From DASPFV01 sp035620975 (lineage in GTDB: Bacteria > Acidobacteriota > Vicinamibacteria > Vicinamibacterales > 2-12-FULL-66-21), in NCBI GenBank assembly GCA_035620975.1, contig DASPFV010000084.1, positions 1 through 58,780 of the forward strand: a stretch of DNA of 58,780 bases. The letters are read 5' to 3'. The notes beneath the pieces are model-generated. The model made no database searches, was not told the DNA's origin, and saw only the letters and a list, made by a program, of their open reading frames with translations. How positions within the stretch are numbered: the stretch's first letter is position 1; each line of letters starts with the position of its first letter. Both the position numbers and the translations under genes were made by a program. Positions 1-9,134 of the stretch are shown here, piece by piece.

Positions 1-1041
1 CAGGGATCCGGCCGCGAGGCAGTACGCATCCCGGGCCCGCGCGAGCGTCGCGTCCATCCCACCTGCGGCCTCGTCGCCGTGGGCGATCTCGTCAAGGCTG
101 CGCCGCAGCTCGACGGCGCGCGCGAGCACGTCCGCCAGTGACGGACCGTGCTTCTTTTTCAGACGCTCGAGCGCGGCGAGCCGGTCTTCCACCTCCTGCA
201 GTCGTTCCGGTGCGGCATCGATGCCGGCCGAGTAGGAACGCAGGATGTGCGCAAGATCCTCGAGCTGGGGCTTGATCGCGTCACGGGCTCTCAGATGCGG
301 GGCGAAACGCTCGTCGATCGCCGCCAGGTCGGCCACCCTGCGCCAGACCTGGCCCAGGGCCCGGAGCGCCGCCTCGTCGCCGTCATACAGGGCATCGTAA
401 GCCTCCGCACAGAGTCGCTGCAGCCTGTCGGCGTTCGCCAGCACCTGTCTGGTCGCGGCCACCTCCTCGTCCTCCCCCGGCTTCGGTGCGACCTTCTCGA
501 TCTCGGCAAGCTGAAAGGCGAGGTAGTCCGCTTTCGCCGCTGTCTCCCGCTGCCGCTCGGCCAGCCGAGCGCGCTCGACTCGTGCGCGCTCCCAGTCTGT
601 GAACGTCGTCGCGACCTGCGACCGCGTCCCGTCGGCTCCAGCGAACCGATCGAGCAGATCGAGGTGCGAGGCGGGGTCGAGGAGCACCTGGTGCTCGTGC
701 TGCCCGTGAAGGTCTACCAGCGCTCCCGACACCTCCCGGACTGCCGCGCTCGTCGCCAGTGATCCGTCGATGAAGGCACGGCTGCGGCCCTGGGCGGAGA
801 TCTCGCGCCTGAGGAGCACTTCCCTCCCGCCCTCGTCGAAGAGCCCCTCCACGGTGGCGCCGTCCGCCCCCGTACGGACGAGGTCCGCCGAGGCGCGGCC
901 GCCGACCAGGAGCCCGACGGCGCCGACCACGATGGACTTGCCGGCTCCCGTTTCGCCCGTCAGGACGTTGAGTCCGGGCTCGAACTCCAGCTGGAGCCGT
1001 TCGATGACGGCCAGGTTCCGGATGGCCAGGAAACGAAGCAT
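1..1041 (-). CDS. recN: DNA repair ATPase RecN, C-terminal part missing (window edge)
   Basis: SMC-like ATPase that acts in recombinational repair of double-strand breaks. The reverse strand reads MLRFLAIRNLAVIERL, then a Walker A motif GETGAGKS at residues 29-36, then LVDLHGQHEHQ, which is typical of the RecN N-terminal head, followed by helical coiled-coil-like sequence. The frame is open to base 1, so about 347 of the usual 550-570 residues are visible; the coiled coil and the Walker B head lie outside the window. Another in-frame ATG lies 15 bases upstream (1054-1056). A TAGGAT -10-like hexamer at 1055-1060 fits the nearer ATG at 1041. The gene is divergent from the tol operon. Confidence 0.93.
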   Translation of the reverse strand, partial: MLRFLAIRNLAVIERLQLEFEPGLNVLTGETGAGKSIVVGAVGLLVGGRASADLVRTGADGATVEGLFDEGGREVLLRREISAQGRSRAFIDGSLATSAAVREVSGALVDLHGQHEHQVLLDPASHLDLLDRFAGADGTRSQVATTFTDWERARVERARLAERQRETAAKADYLAFQLAEIEKVAPKPGEDEEVAATRQVLANADRLQRLCAEAYDALYDGDEAALRALGQVWRRVADLAAIDERFAPHLRARDAIKPQLEDLAHILRSYSAGIDAAPERLQEVEDRLAALERLKKKHGPSLADVLARAVELRRSLDEIAHGDEAAGGMDATLARARDAYCLAAGSL

Positions 1042-1068
1042 GCGAACAAGTACCATCCTATCAGATGT

Positions 1069-1098
1069 TTGACAGGAGAAAAGCGGCCGTGCTAGTCT
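1069..1098 (+). promoter_or_regulatory. Candidate sigma70 promoter of the tol-pal operon
   Basis: A perfect -35 box TTGACA at 1069-1074 is followed, after 18 bases, by TAGTCT at 1093-1098. This would start transcription near 1105 and leave a leader of about 135 bases before tolQ. The region is divergent with recN. The -10 match is moderate, so this remains a prediction. Confidence 0.45.
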
Positions 1099-1240
1099 TG
1101 CCCGGACTGCGCTGTCCCAGCGGCGCACCCATCTGGACCGGTTGGTGGTTCGGGTGCCTGGCGGGGCGCTGGATTACGAAATCAGCAGCCCGCGCCTGCC
1201 CGAGCGGCCGGATCCGCGTTCTTCGGAGGACTGTTTGCGC

Positions 1241-2002
1241 ATGGCGTTCTCCGCCCTTGCGCTTTACGCGCAAGCGGCGCAGCCGGAAGCTGGGTCCGGC
1301 GCCTCGGGCTCTTCCACCGACATCGTCCGCCTGGTGCTGGAGGCCAGCTGGCTCTCGCAGAGCGTGCTGGCGCTGCTGCTCGTGTTCTCGGCGGTCTCCT
1401 GGGGCGTGATCCTTTACAAGATGTGGGTCTTCAGGCGCGCCGAAGCACAGAGCGCGACCTTCCTCCACGTCTTCCGGAAGAGCAGCAAGTTCTCGGAAGT
1501 GCAGGCCGTGTGCGCCAGCCTCACCGAGAGTCCACTGGTCGGACTGTTCCAGGCCGGGTACGCCGAGCTGAACACGCAGCTGCGGTCGGCGCCGGCCGAC
1601 ACGGCCAAGCCGGCAGCGCCCGCGCAGCGTCCTACACTGAAGAGCCTGGACGCGGTGGACCGCGCGCTCCTGCGCGCGAACACCGTCGAGTTGACCAAGC
1701 TGGAGCGCCGGGTTCCGTTCCTCGCCACCACCGCCAGCATCACGCCGTTCATCGGGCTGTTCGGCACCGTATGGGGAATCATCGATTCCTTCCAGTCGAT
1801 CGGCGCCGCGGGGACGACGAGCCTGGATGTCGTGGCGCCGGGCATCGCCGAAGCGCTCATCGCGACGGCGGCGGGCCTTTTCGCGGCGATTCCGGCCGTG
1901 TACTTCTACAACCACTTCACGAACCGCGTGAAGCATTTCGCGGCCGACATGGATGATTTCTCGCTGGAGTTCCTCAACATCTCGGAGCGGAACTTCACGT
2001 GA
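1241..2002 (+). CDS. tolQ: TolQ/ExbB-type proton channel subunit
   Basis: Inner-membrane proton channel subunit that, with TolR, energises TolA/TonB and the Tol-Pal system. It has 253 residues. Three membrane segments are visible: about 36-58, about 162-185 (with the conserved region around TPFIGLFGTVWGI), and about 205-228. The first and second are separated by a large cytoplasmic loop, as in the family. The open frame extends upstream to 1142, but that extension lacks membrane character. I chose the ATG at 1241 because GGAGGA lies at 1225-1230, ten bases upstream. It is first in tolQ-tolR-tolA-tolB-pal-cpoB, and that context favours TolQ over ExbB. Confidence 0.9.
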   Translation: MAFSALALYAQAAQPEAGSGASGSSTDIVRLVLEASWLSQSVLALLLVFSAVSWGVILYKMWVFRRAEAQSATFLHVFRKSSKFSEVQAVCASLTESPLVGLFQAGYAELNTQLRSAPADTAKPAAPAQRPTLKSLDAVDRALLRANTVELTKLERRVPFLATTASITPFIGLFGTVWGIIDSFQSIGAAGTTSLDVVAPGIAEALIATAAGLFAAIPAVYFYNHFTNRVKHFAADMDDFSLEFLNISERNFT

Positions 2003-2056
2003 CACGGATGGATGAGCGACGAGGTGGTGCGGCCCAGGGGCCGCGGAACCGGGTGA

Positions 2057-2524
<468 letters not shown>

Positions 2525-2527
2525 GGC

Positions 2528-3319
2528 ATGCGCGAAGCGGTCAGCGACGTTCTCGATCTGCGGTCACGGGAGGCCGAGGGCCTCAACCGGATGGTCGCGA
2601 TCTCGCTGGCCTGCCACGTCGTGCTCGCCGCCCTCATCGCGATCATGCCGGCCGAGTGGCGCACGCGCCCGCGGACGCCCGACTCCGCGCCGATGATGAT
2701 CTCGCTCGGGGGCACGGTCGGCCCGGACGCCGGCGGAAAGACGATGATCTCGGGCAGGACGGTCCAGGAGCTCGCACCCGAGCCGCTCAAGGAGATGTTC
2801 ACCCGCGCGCCGGCGTCGAAGCCTCCCGAGATGGTCGCGCCCGCCCCCGAAGCGAAGCCGGCGCCCAGGCCGCCGGTCAAGATCGAGAAGCCGGCGGAGC
2901 GTTCGAGCACGCGCAAGCCGGTGACCGGAGAGAAGGTGCAGACCGGATCCGCCCGGGTGGATACGGGAGCACAGGCCGTTCCCTTCGGGGGACTGTCGAC
3001 GGCGGGGGGCGGCGGCACGGGAGGCGTGCGGCTGAACGTCGAGAACTTCTGCTGCCCGGAGTACGTCGAGACGATGATTCAATTGATTCGGCGGAACTGG
3101 AACCAGAATCAGGGCGTCACCGGCAGGAACGCCGTCCGCTTCACTATCCGCCGTGACGGCATGCTCACGAACGTGGAGGTTGAAAGGACCAGCGGCAACC
3201 CGCTGCTGGATCTGGAGTCGCGCCGCGCGGTGCTGACGACCCAGCGGCTGCCTCCGCTCCCGGCGCAGTTCACGCCGCCAACCCTGACCGTGTATCTCAA
3301 CTTCGAGTATCAGCGCTGA
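2528..3319 (+). CDS. tolA: TolA/TonB-like energy-transducing protein
   Basis: This 263-residue protein is anchored by one helix at about 22-40. It continues with a Pro/Lys/Ala-rich periplasmic linker (about 90-135) and a glycine-rich stretch (155-166). The C-terminal domain (about 178-263) is TonB/TolA-like, containing RRNWNQNQ, the strand FTIRRDGMLTNVEVE and the ending VYLNFEYQR. In the Tol operon it should link TolQR to TolB/Pal across the periplasm. The linker is far shorter than in E. coli TolA, and the C-terminal domain looks more TonB-like, so the tolA symbol rests on position. A Cys-Cys pair at 175-176 just before the C-terminal domain is unusual. The start lies 3 bases after tolR. Confidence 0.78.
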   Translation: MREAVSDVLDLRSREAEGLNRMVAISLACHVVLAALIAIMPAEWRTRPRTPDSAPMMISLGGTVGPDAGGKTMISGRTVQELAPEPLKEMFTRAPASKPPEMVAPAPEAKPAPRPPVKIEKPAERSSTRKPVTGEKVQTGSARVDTGAQAVPFGGLSTAGGGGTGGVRLNVENFCCPEYVETMIQLIRRNWNQNQGVTGRNAVRFTIRRDGMLTNVEVERTSGNPLLDLESRRAVLTTQRLPPLPAQFTPPTLTVYLNFEYQR

Positions 3320-4704
3320 TGACCCACAATTTCCCGCTCGTTGCCGTGTGCCTCATGGGCGCGCTGACGGTGGTCGCGCAGCAGACTCCCGCTCCGCCGC
3401 CGCAGCCGCCTTCCGGTCAGCCCGATACGCTCGAGGTGAGCGTGATTGGCGATCCCGGGCAGCCGCCGCGGCTCGCCGTCCCGGCGTTCATCCCGCTCGG
3501 CAAGGAGCCCGACGTGGTGAAGGCGGCCCAGACGATCGGCGAAGTCCTCTTCGACGATCTCGCGTTCGAGAAAGAGTTCTACATGCTGCCGAAGGACATC
3601 CTGCGCACGGTCCCGCAGCCGTCGTCGGCTGACGACGTGTCCATTCCGCGCTGGAAGGAGCTCGGGGCCGACGGCGTGATCGTGGGCACGGTCCGCCGGA
3701 GCGGCGACGGACTGTTGGTGGAAGCCCGTCTGCTGAAGGTGTCCACCGGCCAGATGGTCCTGGGGAAGCAGTACAGCGGATCGGTGAAATCCGTTGGCGA
3801 CGGCGGGCGAATCTACGCGCATACTTTTGCCGATGAAGTGCACCTGCAGCAGCGCGCGCTCAAGGGCGTCGCCCGTACGAAGCTCGCCTTCTCGTCGGAT
3901 CGGGACGGTGCCCGCATGAAGGGACCGATCGGCGAACGCGACATCTCGAACATTTATCAGGCGGACTACGACGGTGCGAACCAGATGCGCATCACGGCGA
4001 CGCGCTCGCTCGACATCGCGCCGGTCTGGGCGCCCGATCGCAGCGCCATCGCCTACACGTCGTATCGCAGCGGCTACCCCGACATCATCGTGCAGTCGCT
4101 GCGCGAAGTGCGCGTGCCGGCGAGGCCCGCGGCCGGCACCGACCGCATCCACAATTTCCTGCCGGCCTGGTCGACCGATGGATCGCGGATTGCCTTCACG
4201 ACCAACCGCGACGGCAACTCCGAGATCTACGTCATGAACCGCGACGGCAGCGGCCTGCGGCGGATCACCAACCACCCGAGCATCGACGTCACGCCCACGT
4301 GGTCGCCCACGGGCACCCAGCTGGCCTTCACGTCCGAACGGACCGGCAGCCCTCAGATTTACGTAGTCAACGCCGACGGCACCGATCCGCGACGCATCAG
4401 CACGGAGTCGTACTGCGACCGGCCGACCTGGTCCCCGGCGCCGTTCAACGAGATCGCGTACACGTGCCGCGGGGGCGGCGGGTATCAGATCATGGTGTTC
4501 GACTTCGTCGAGAGGAGGTCCAGGGCGATCACCGACGGTATCGGCAGCAACGAGAGCCCGGCGTTCGCGCCGAACGGGCGCCACCTGGCATTCGTGTCGG
4601 ACCGAACGGGGCGGCCGCAGGTCTACACCATCGCGCGAGACGGTACTAACCTGCGTCAGATTACACGCGACGGGTCGAACCGGTATCCCAGCTGGTCGCA
4701 GTAA
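3319..4704 (+). CDS. tolB: Tol-Pal system beta-propeller protein TolB
   Basis: Periplasmic protein with 461 residues. The hydrophobic N-terminus ending near VVAQQ is a probable signal peptide. The alpha/beta N-terminal domain (about 35-160) is followed by a six-bladed propeller built of PD40 repeats, for example IAFTTNRDGNSEIYVMN, LAFTSERTGSPQIYVVN and LAFVSDRTGRPQVYTIA. It binds Pal and TolA in the known system. The ATG overlaps the stop of the preceding gene by one base (TGATG), which indicates translational coupling. Length and context are normal for the family. Confidence 0.94.
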   Translation: MTHNFPLVAVCLMGALTVVAQQTPAPPPQPPSGQPDTLEVSVIGDPGQPPRLAVPAFIPLGKEPDVVKAAQTIGEVLFDDLAFEKEFYMLPKDILRTVPQPSSADDVSIPRWKELGADGVIVGTVRRSGDGLLVEARLLKVSTGQMVLGKQYSGSVKSVGDGGRIYAHTFADEVHLQQRALKGVARTKLAFSSDRDGARMKGPIGERDISNIYQADYDGANQMRITATRSLDIAPVWAPDRSAIAYTSYRSGYPDIIVQSLREVRVPARPAAGTDRIHNFLPAWSTDGSRIAFTTNRDGNSEIYVMNRDGSGLRRITNHPSIDVTPTWSPTGTQLAFTSERTGSPQIYVVNADGTDPRRISTESYCDRPTWSPAPFNEIAYTCRGGGGYQIMVFDFVERRSRAITDGIGSNESPAFAPNGRHLAFVSDRTGRPQVYTIARDGTNLRQITRDGSNRYPSWSQ

Positions 4705-4825
4705 CCGGGAATCGGCGAGGGTCTGGCGGGCCGGGGCCCCGGCGTTCTCCCTTCCGCCGACATCAGGCGAAGGCACGGCCCGGCGTGCGGACGGCACGCA
4801 TCACAGAAAGGCGAGAAGAAAGAGC

Positions 4826-5407
4826 ATGGACATTCGACGAGCATCAGCGGCGCTCATCCTGTGCATTCTGGTGGCCACGGCAGCCGCGTGTGGGAAGAAG
4901 CAGCCGCCGGTGGCGCGTCCGGTGGCGCCCCCGCCGGGGACCGAGGGGACCACGGCAGGGTCGCCGCCTGCGCCGCCCGAGCCCATCGTCGAGCCCACGG
5001 CAGTGCCGCCGGAGCCGACGATCACCGACGACCCGCTCAAGACGAGCGACATCGACGCCATCAACAAGAACTCGCCGTTCCAGCCGGTGTTCTTCGCCTT
5101 CGACAGCTCCGAGATCGACGCGGCAGGCCAGCAGGCGCTCAACTCGAACGTCGCGATCCTCAAGAAGTATCCCGACTGGGTCATCACGATCGAGGGGCAC
5201 GCGGACGAGCGCGGCACGGCGGAGTACAACCTCGCGCTCGGCGAGCGCCGCGCGATGGCTGCGCGGACCTATCTGGTCTCGCTCGGTGTGCCGGGCGACC
5301 GCCTGAAGACGGTGAGCTACGGCAAGGAGTTCCCGTTCGATCCGGCGCACAACGAGGCAGCCTGGGCCAAGAACCGCCGGGCGCACTTCGTGGTCACGAG
5401 CCGCTGA
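4826..5407 (+). CDS. pal: Peptidoglycan-associated lipoprotein Pal
   Basis: Outer-membrane lipoprotein with 193 residues. The signal peptide ends in a lipobox with the lipidated Cys at residue 22 (ATAAAC-G). A Pro-rich linker (about 27-65) follows, then an OmpA-like peptidoglycan-binding domain (about 85-193) with FAFDSSEID, IEGHADERGTAEYN and the basic NRRAHF segment. It anchors the outer membrane to the wall and binds TolB. The gene lies 121 bases after tolB. A purine-rich AAAGGCGAG lies upstream of the ATG. A GC-rich palindrome around 4730-4745 in the gap could partly terminate or process the message. Confidence 0.95.
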   Translation: MDIRRASAALILCILVATAAACGKKQPPVARPVAPPPGTEGTTAGSPPAPPEPIVEPTAVPPEPTITDDPLKTSDIDAINKNSPFQPVFFAFDSSEIDAAGQQALNSNVAILKKYPDWVITIEGHADERGTAEYNLALGERRAMAARTYLVSLGVPGDRLKTVSYGKEFPFDPAHNEAAWAKNRRAHFVVTSR

Positions 5408-5503
5408 GGAGCCTGGCGTCCGTCCGACGCGCCGGCTTCGGCGGGGCCGTCGAGGTTGCTGCGGCCCTCCCCGGCAGGATCCGCCCTTCCAGCGTCCTGC
5501 CAG

Positions 5504-5512
5504 TGGTACTCT
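5504..5512 (+). promoter_or_regulatory. Candidate extended -10 promoter of cpoB
   Basis: TGG followed by TACTCT (5504-5512) matches an extended -10 element, with transcription predicted near 5519, about 37 bases before the cpoB ATG. It would allow cpoB expression separate from the upstream tol genes. The -35 region is not recognisable. Confidence 0.3.
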
Positions 5513-5555
5513 GTACGGAACAGACGATGTCCGACTGCTTTGCCGGGAGCCAGCT

Positions 5556-6425
5556 ATGAGGAAGACAGGCGCGGGTGCTGCGGCTCTTATCGTGTCGTTC
5601 GCTCTGGCGGCGCCGGGCCCGGCCCGCGCGGCCAACAAGGAGCACCAGCAGATCATGGCCGAGCTTCGCATGCTGCAGGAGCAGCAGATGCAGCTCCAGC
5701 AGCTGCTGGGAGGGCTGAGCGACACCTTGAAGGTGATCACCAGCCGGCTCGACGATCAGTCGGGCACGACGCGGAAGGCCTTCGCCGACCAGAAGCTGCT
5801 CATCGACGGCGTCGCCGAGACCGCGAGAATCCTGCGCGAGAAGGCCGACGACACCGGCGTGCGGCTGTCGTCGATGACGCAGGAGCTGCAGGCGCTGCGA
5901 CAGACGATCGCCGCGATGCCCGTGCCCGCGCCGACCGTTCCGGGCGCCCAGGCGCCCTTTCCCGAGGGGGCTCCCGCAGACCCGGGCGCGCAACCACCTG
6001 CGGCGGTTCCGACCGCGCCGGCCCAGCCACCGCCGAACATCTCGCCGACCCAGATGTGGGATCGCGTCTACGCCGACTACACGGGCGGCCACTACGATCT
6101 GGCGGTGACCGGGTTCGAGGCCTTCATCCGTACCTTCCCGAACTCGCCGAACGCCGACGACGCGCAGCTGTACATCGGCTACTCGCTGCACGCGGCGGGC
6201 AAATTCGAGGAAGCGGCGGCGGCGCTGCAGAAGGTGATCAATGACTACCCCGGCGCCGACACCGTGCCGCAGGCGTACTACAAGCTCGGTCTCACCTACG
6301 AGGCGATGAAGCAGGTGGATCTGGCGCGGCGGGCATACGAAACCGTGCTCAAGAACCACCCGAACACGATCGAGCGGAGCCTGGCCGCACAGGCCCTCGA
6401 ACGGCTGAAGCCGCGAGGCGAGTGA
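5556..6425 (+). CDS. cpoB: Tol-Pal accessory protein CpoB/YbgF
   Basis: Periplasmic protein with 289 residues. A signal peptide (1 to about 26) ends in ARA. A coiled coil rich in Gln/Leu (about 28-110) is the trimerisation region in the family. A Pro/Ala linker leads to three TPR units (about 170-285), including FEAFIRTFPNSPNADDAQ and the repeat ending NHPNT. CpoB coordinates PBP1B with Tol during constriction in E. coli; that role is extrapolated here. It is the last gene of the tol cluster, 148 bases after pal, and converges with ssb. Confidence 0.9.
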   Translation: MRKTGAGAAALIVSFALAAPGPARAANKEHQQIMAELRMLQEQQMQLQQLLGGLSDTLKVITSRLDDQSGTTRKAFADQKLLIDGVAETARILREKADDTGVRLSSMTQELQALRQTIAAMPVPAPTVPGAQAPFPEGAPADPGAQPPAAVPTAPAQPPPNISPTQMWDRVYADYTGGHYDLAVTGFEAFIRTFPNSPNADDAQLYIGYSLHAAGKFEEAAAALQKVINDYPGADTVPQAYYKLGLTYEAMKQVDLARRAYETVLKNHPNTIERSLAAQALERLKPRGE

Positions 6426-6439
6426 ACGGCCGGGGCGGG

Positions 6440-6457
6440 TCGGTGCTGGGGCACCGA
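6440..6457. terminator. Hairpin between convergent cpoB and ssb
   Basis: A perfect 7-bp stem (TCGGTGC/GCACCGA) with a 4-base loop lies 15 bases after cpoB, in the 102-base convergent gap. There is no T-run on either strand. It could be a bidirectional, Rho-assisted or GC-type terminator. Confidence 0.35.
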
Positions 6458-6527
6458 TCGCGCCGGGCGGCCGAACGGGGCCGGGCCGGTCGCTGCCCTG
6501 CCAGGCGAGGGAAGGCTGTCGCGGCCA

Positions 6528-6959
6528 TCAGAACGGGATGTCGTCGTCGGTGAGTTCCGACGCCGGTTCTCCCATCGGTTCCTCCGGAGCTGCGGCGCCT
6601 CGTGACGGCTGCGTCCGGCCGCCGCCTCCCCCGCCCCCCAGGAGCACCACGCGGTCGCCGCGAATCTCGGTCGTGTACCGCTTGTTGCCGTCCTTGTCGT
6701 CCCACTGGCGCGTCTGCAGCCGACCCTCGATGTAGATCTGCTTGCCCTTGACCAGGTACTCGTTGAGCGACTCGGCCTGTTTGCCCCAGAGCACGACGCG
6801 GTGCCATTCGGTCTTCTCCTGCCGCTGGCCCTGCTTGTCGTTCCAGATCTCGGTGGTCGCCAGGTTCAGCGTGGCCACCGGGGACCCGCCGGGGGTGTAG
6901 CGCAACTCGGCGTCGCGCCCCAGGTTGCCGACCAGAATCACCTTGTTCACACTGCCCAT
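6528..6959 (-). CDS. ssb: Single-stranded DNA-binding protein
   Basis: Protein with 143 residues. The OB-fold begins MGSVNKVILVGNLGRDAELR and contains EWHRVVLWGKQAE and IYIEGRLQTRQW. A Gly-rich linker follows, and the protein ends in the acidic tip DDDIPF that recruits repair and replication partners. All signature regions are present. It is the promoter-distal gene of the minus-strand block, 181 bases beyond ptsI, and probably has its own promoter. Confidence 0.96.
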   Translation of the reverse strand: MGSVNKVILVGNLGRDAELRYTPGGSPVATLNLATTEIWNDKQGQRQEKTEWHRVVLWGKQAESLNEYLVKGKQIYIEGRLQTRQWDDKDGNKRYTTEIRGDRVVLLGGGGGGGRTQPSRGAAAPEEPMGEPASELTDDDIPF

Positions 6960-7103
6960 GCGACGAATCCTTTCAAGAGTGCAGCCAGCGGACGGCAGGC
7001 GGAATTGCCCGACAATCCTGCGGCGTCAAGCCGTGCCGCGCAACCGCTGCGTACCCGAAGCCGGTCTGCAGGTGCAGACCGCGCCACATCGCAGGCGGCA
7101 GCG

Positions 7104-7136
7104 AACCCTGAACCCTGAACCCTGAACCTTGAACTT
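7104..7136. repeat. Short AACCCTG heptamer tandem repeat
   Basis: Three perfect AACCCTG units (7104-7124) are followed by a degenerate fourth (AACCTTG) and the start of a fifth. The array lies in the 181-base gap between ptsI and ssb, ending just before the ptsI stop codon. It has no coding explanation. Confidence 0.7.
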
Positions 7137-7140
7137 CGAG

Positions 7141-8868
7141 TCAGCGCGGCATCGTCAACAGCTCCGTCAGGCTCTGCTCGACCTGCGCCGTCGTCGTCGC
7201 GCGCAGGGCGCGACCGGCCGCCTGGCGCGCCTCGGCGACGCGCAGCGCGCGCAGCACGCGTTTGGCCAGCGGGATGGCCGTCGGGGCCATGCTGAACTCG
7301 CGCAGCCCGAGCCCGACGAGCAGCGTCAGCAGCACCGGATCCGACGCCATTTCCCCGCAGACCGACACGGGGATGCCGGCGCGCCCGCCGGCCCGTGCCA
7401 CGAGGCGAATCGTCCGCAGGATGGCCGGGTGCAGTGGTTCGTACAGTTTCGACACCCGGTCGTCGGTGCGATCGACGGCGAGGCAGTACTGAATCAGATC
7501 GTTCGTCCCGATGCTGAAGAAGTCGGCCTCCGCGGCCAGCAGGTCGGCTGTCAGCGCCGCCGATGGCACTTCGATCATCACGCCGATTGGCACCGGTGGC
7601 ACCGGCACGCCGCGGGCGGTCAGCGTGGCGGTCGCCTCAGCGACCGCCTTCCGCGCCGCCCTCAGCTCCTCCACGCCCGAGACGAACGGGAACATCACGC
7701 GCAGGGAGCCGTGCGAGGCTGCGCGCAGCAGCGCCCGGAGCTGGGCCTGGAAGATCTCCTCGATGGCGAGGCTGAGACGGATTCCCCGCAGCCCGAGCGG
7801 GGCTCTCGTGCCCTCGACGGCGGCGTGCTCGATCCGCAGCTGAGCCTCGCTGACATCGAACGTGCGCACGGTCACGCGCCCTGGCGCGGCGCTCTCCAGC
7901 AGCCGGCTGTAGGCCCGGTACTGCGCGTCCTCCGTGAGCGCCGCCTGTCCGCCGCCGGCCAGCAGGAACTCGGATCGGAAGAGGCCGATGCCTTCGGCGC
8001 CCCGTTCGCGGGCCCGGTCCGCGTCGGCAGGCGTCTCGATATTCGCCTCGAGACGCAGTTCCACGCCGTCCTCGGTCACGGCGGGCAGCATCCGGTACTC
8101 GTCGAGCGCCTCCTCGTACGCGCGGCGGCGCTCCTGACGCGCGTGAACCTGGGCCAGGGTCTCGGAATCCGGGTCGACGATCACCTCGCCCGACGTGCCA
8201 TCCACCGCCACGATCGCGCCGGGCGGGACGAGGGTGCTGGCATCGTGCAGCCCCGCGACCGCGGGGACGCGAATGGACCTGGCGAGGATGGCGGTGTGAT
8301 AGGTCCAGCTGCCGGCGTCCGTGACCAGCGCCGCCAGCCGCTGCCAGTCGAGCTGCGCGATGACGGAGGGAGTGATTTCGTCGGCGATGAGCACGAGCGG
8401 ACCCTCGAGATCGCGGAAGAGCTCGTTCGGGTCGCCTGCGGCGCGGAGGTTCATGCACAGGCGTCCCACCACGTCGGCGACGTCTCCCTTCCGCTCGCGC
8501 AGGTAGGCATCCTGCGCCTGATCGAAGAGGGCCGAGATCTGCTCGAGGGCGCGCTGCAGGGCCGACTCCGCGTTCAGCCGGTCACGGCGGATCGTCTCGA
8601 CGGCGCGGTCGATCAGCATCGCGTCGTCCAGCATGAGGAGCTGCGCGTCGAACAGATAGGCGTGCTCGGCTCCCGCGGTGCGCGAGATCCGCTCCTTGAT
8701 CTGCTGAATCTGCTCGCGGGAGCGCGCGCGGGCGTCGTCCAGGCGCTCCAGCTCGCGGCCGACGAGGGACGCCGGCACGCGGAACCGGAGGTCGCGCGTC
8801 CCGCGCTTCAGGACGAGCGCCTTGCCGATGCCCACGCCGGGCGAGACGCCCAGGCCCGTCACGCGCAC
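7141..8868 (-). CDS. ptsI: Phosphoenolpyruvate-protein phosphotransferase (EI), divergent
   Basis: Enzyme I transfers phosphate from PEP to HPr; this protein has 575 residues. The N-terminal phospho-His region reads DAGSWTYHTAILARS, with His191 matching E. coli His189. The PEP barrel keeps GIGLFRSEF, the arginine of VRTFDV, IEVPSAAL, FFSIGTNDLIQY and the Cys of VCGEMASD. Two usual motifs differ: GGRTSH is AGSWTYH, and the glycine-rich GGDK after the second arginine is replaced by SEAQ. The core catalytic residues remain, so activity is plausible. ptsI overlaps ptsH by 10 bases. No EIIB/C/D permease is nearby, so a regulatory PTS is likely. Confidence 0.9.
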   Translation of the reverse strand: MRVTGLGVSPGVGIGKALVLKRGTRDLRFRVPASLVGRELERLDDARARSREQIQQIKERISRTAGAEHAYLFDAQLLMLDDAMLIDRAVETIRRDRLNAESALQRALEQISALFDQAQDAYLRERKGDVADVVGRLCMNLRAAGDPNELFRDLEGPLVLIADEITPSVIAQLDWQRLAALVTDAGSWTYHTAILARSIRVPAVAGLHDASTLVPPGAIVAVDGTSGEVIVDPDSETLAQVHARQERRRAYEEALDEYRMLPAVTEDGVELRLEANIETPADADRARERGAEGIGLFRSEFLLAGGGQAALTEDAQYRAYSRLLESAAPGRVTVRTFDVSEAQLRIEHAAVEGTRAPLGLRGIRLSLAIEEIFQAQLRALLRAASHGSLRVMFPFVSGVEELRAARKAVAEATATLTARGVPVPPVPIGVMIEVPSAALTADLLAAEADFFSIGTNDLIQYCLAVDRTDDRVSKLYEPLHPAILRTIRLVARAGGRAGIPVSVCGEMASDPVLLTLLVGLGLREFSMAPTAIPLAKRVLRALRVAEARQAAGRALRATTTAQVEQSLTELLTMPR

Positions 8869-9134
8869 GGCGCCTCCTGGAAGCCGCTCTCGACGAGGGC
8901 GCAGAGCGCGGCCACGGCTTCCGCCTCGTCGGCGCCTGCCGCGCTGATGGTGATGCGCGTGCCCTGGGCGGCCGCCAGCAGCAGAAGGCCCATGATGCTC
9001 TTGCCGTCCATCTGACGTTCTCCGCGCGCGACCCGGATCTGCGCCTGGTAGGCGCTCGCGGTATGCACGAACCGGGCGGCCGCGCGCGCGTGCAGGCCGA
9101 GCGCGTTCGTGATGGTCACCGTCCGGGCGATCAC
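8859..9134 (-). CDS. ptsH: Phosphocarrier protein HPr
   Basis: Protein with 91 residues. His15 lies in NALGLHARAAARF, the site phosphorylated by EI. Ser46 lies in MDGKSIMGLL, the site phosphorylated by HPr kinase. Both regulatory sites therefore exist, consistent with hprK about 1.5 kb upstream in the same block. The start overlaps the EIIA stop by 4 bases (ATGA) and the end overlaps ptsI by 10 bases, indicating tight coupling. Confidence 0.95.
   Translation of the reverse strand: MIARTVTITNALGLHARAAARFVHTASAYQAQIRVARGERQMDGKSIMGLLLLAAAQGTRITISAAGADEAEAVAALCALVESGFQEAPCA

Noticed and set aside
2012..2056. A 14-codon ORF ending in TGA directly before the tolR ATG, possibly an N-terminal extension of TolR with a stop error
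   Set aside because: TolR from ATG 2057 already has the normal N-terminus and length, so no frameshift or stop error needs to be assumed.
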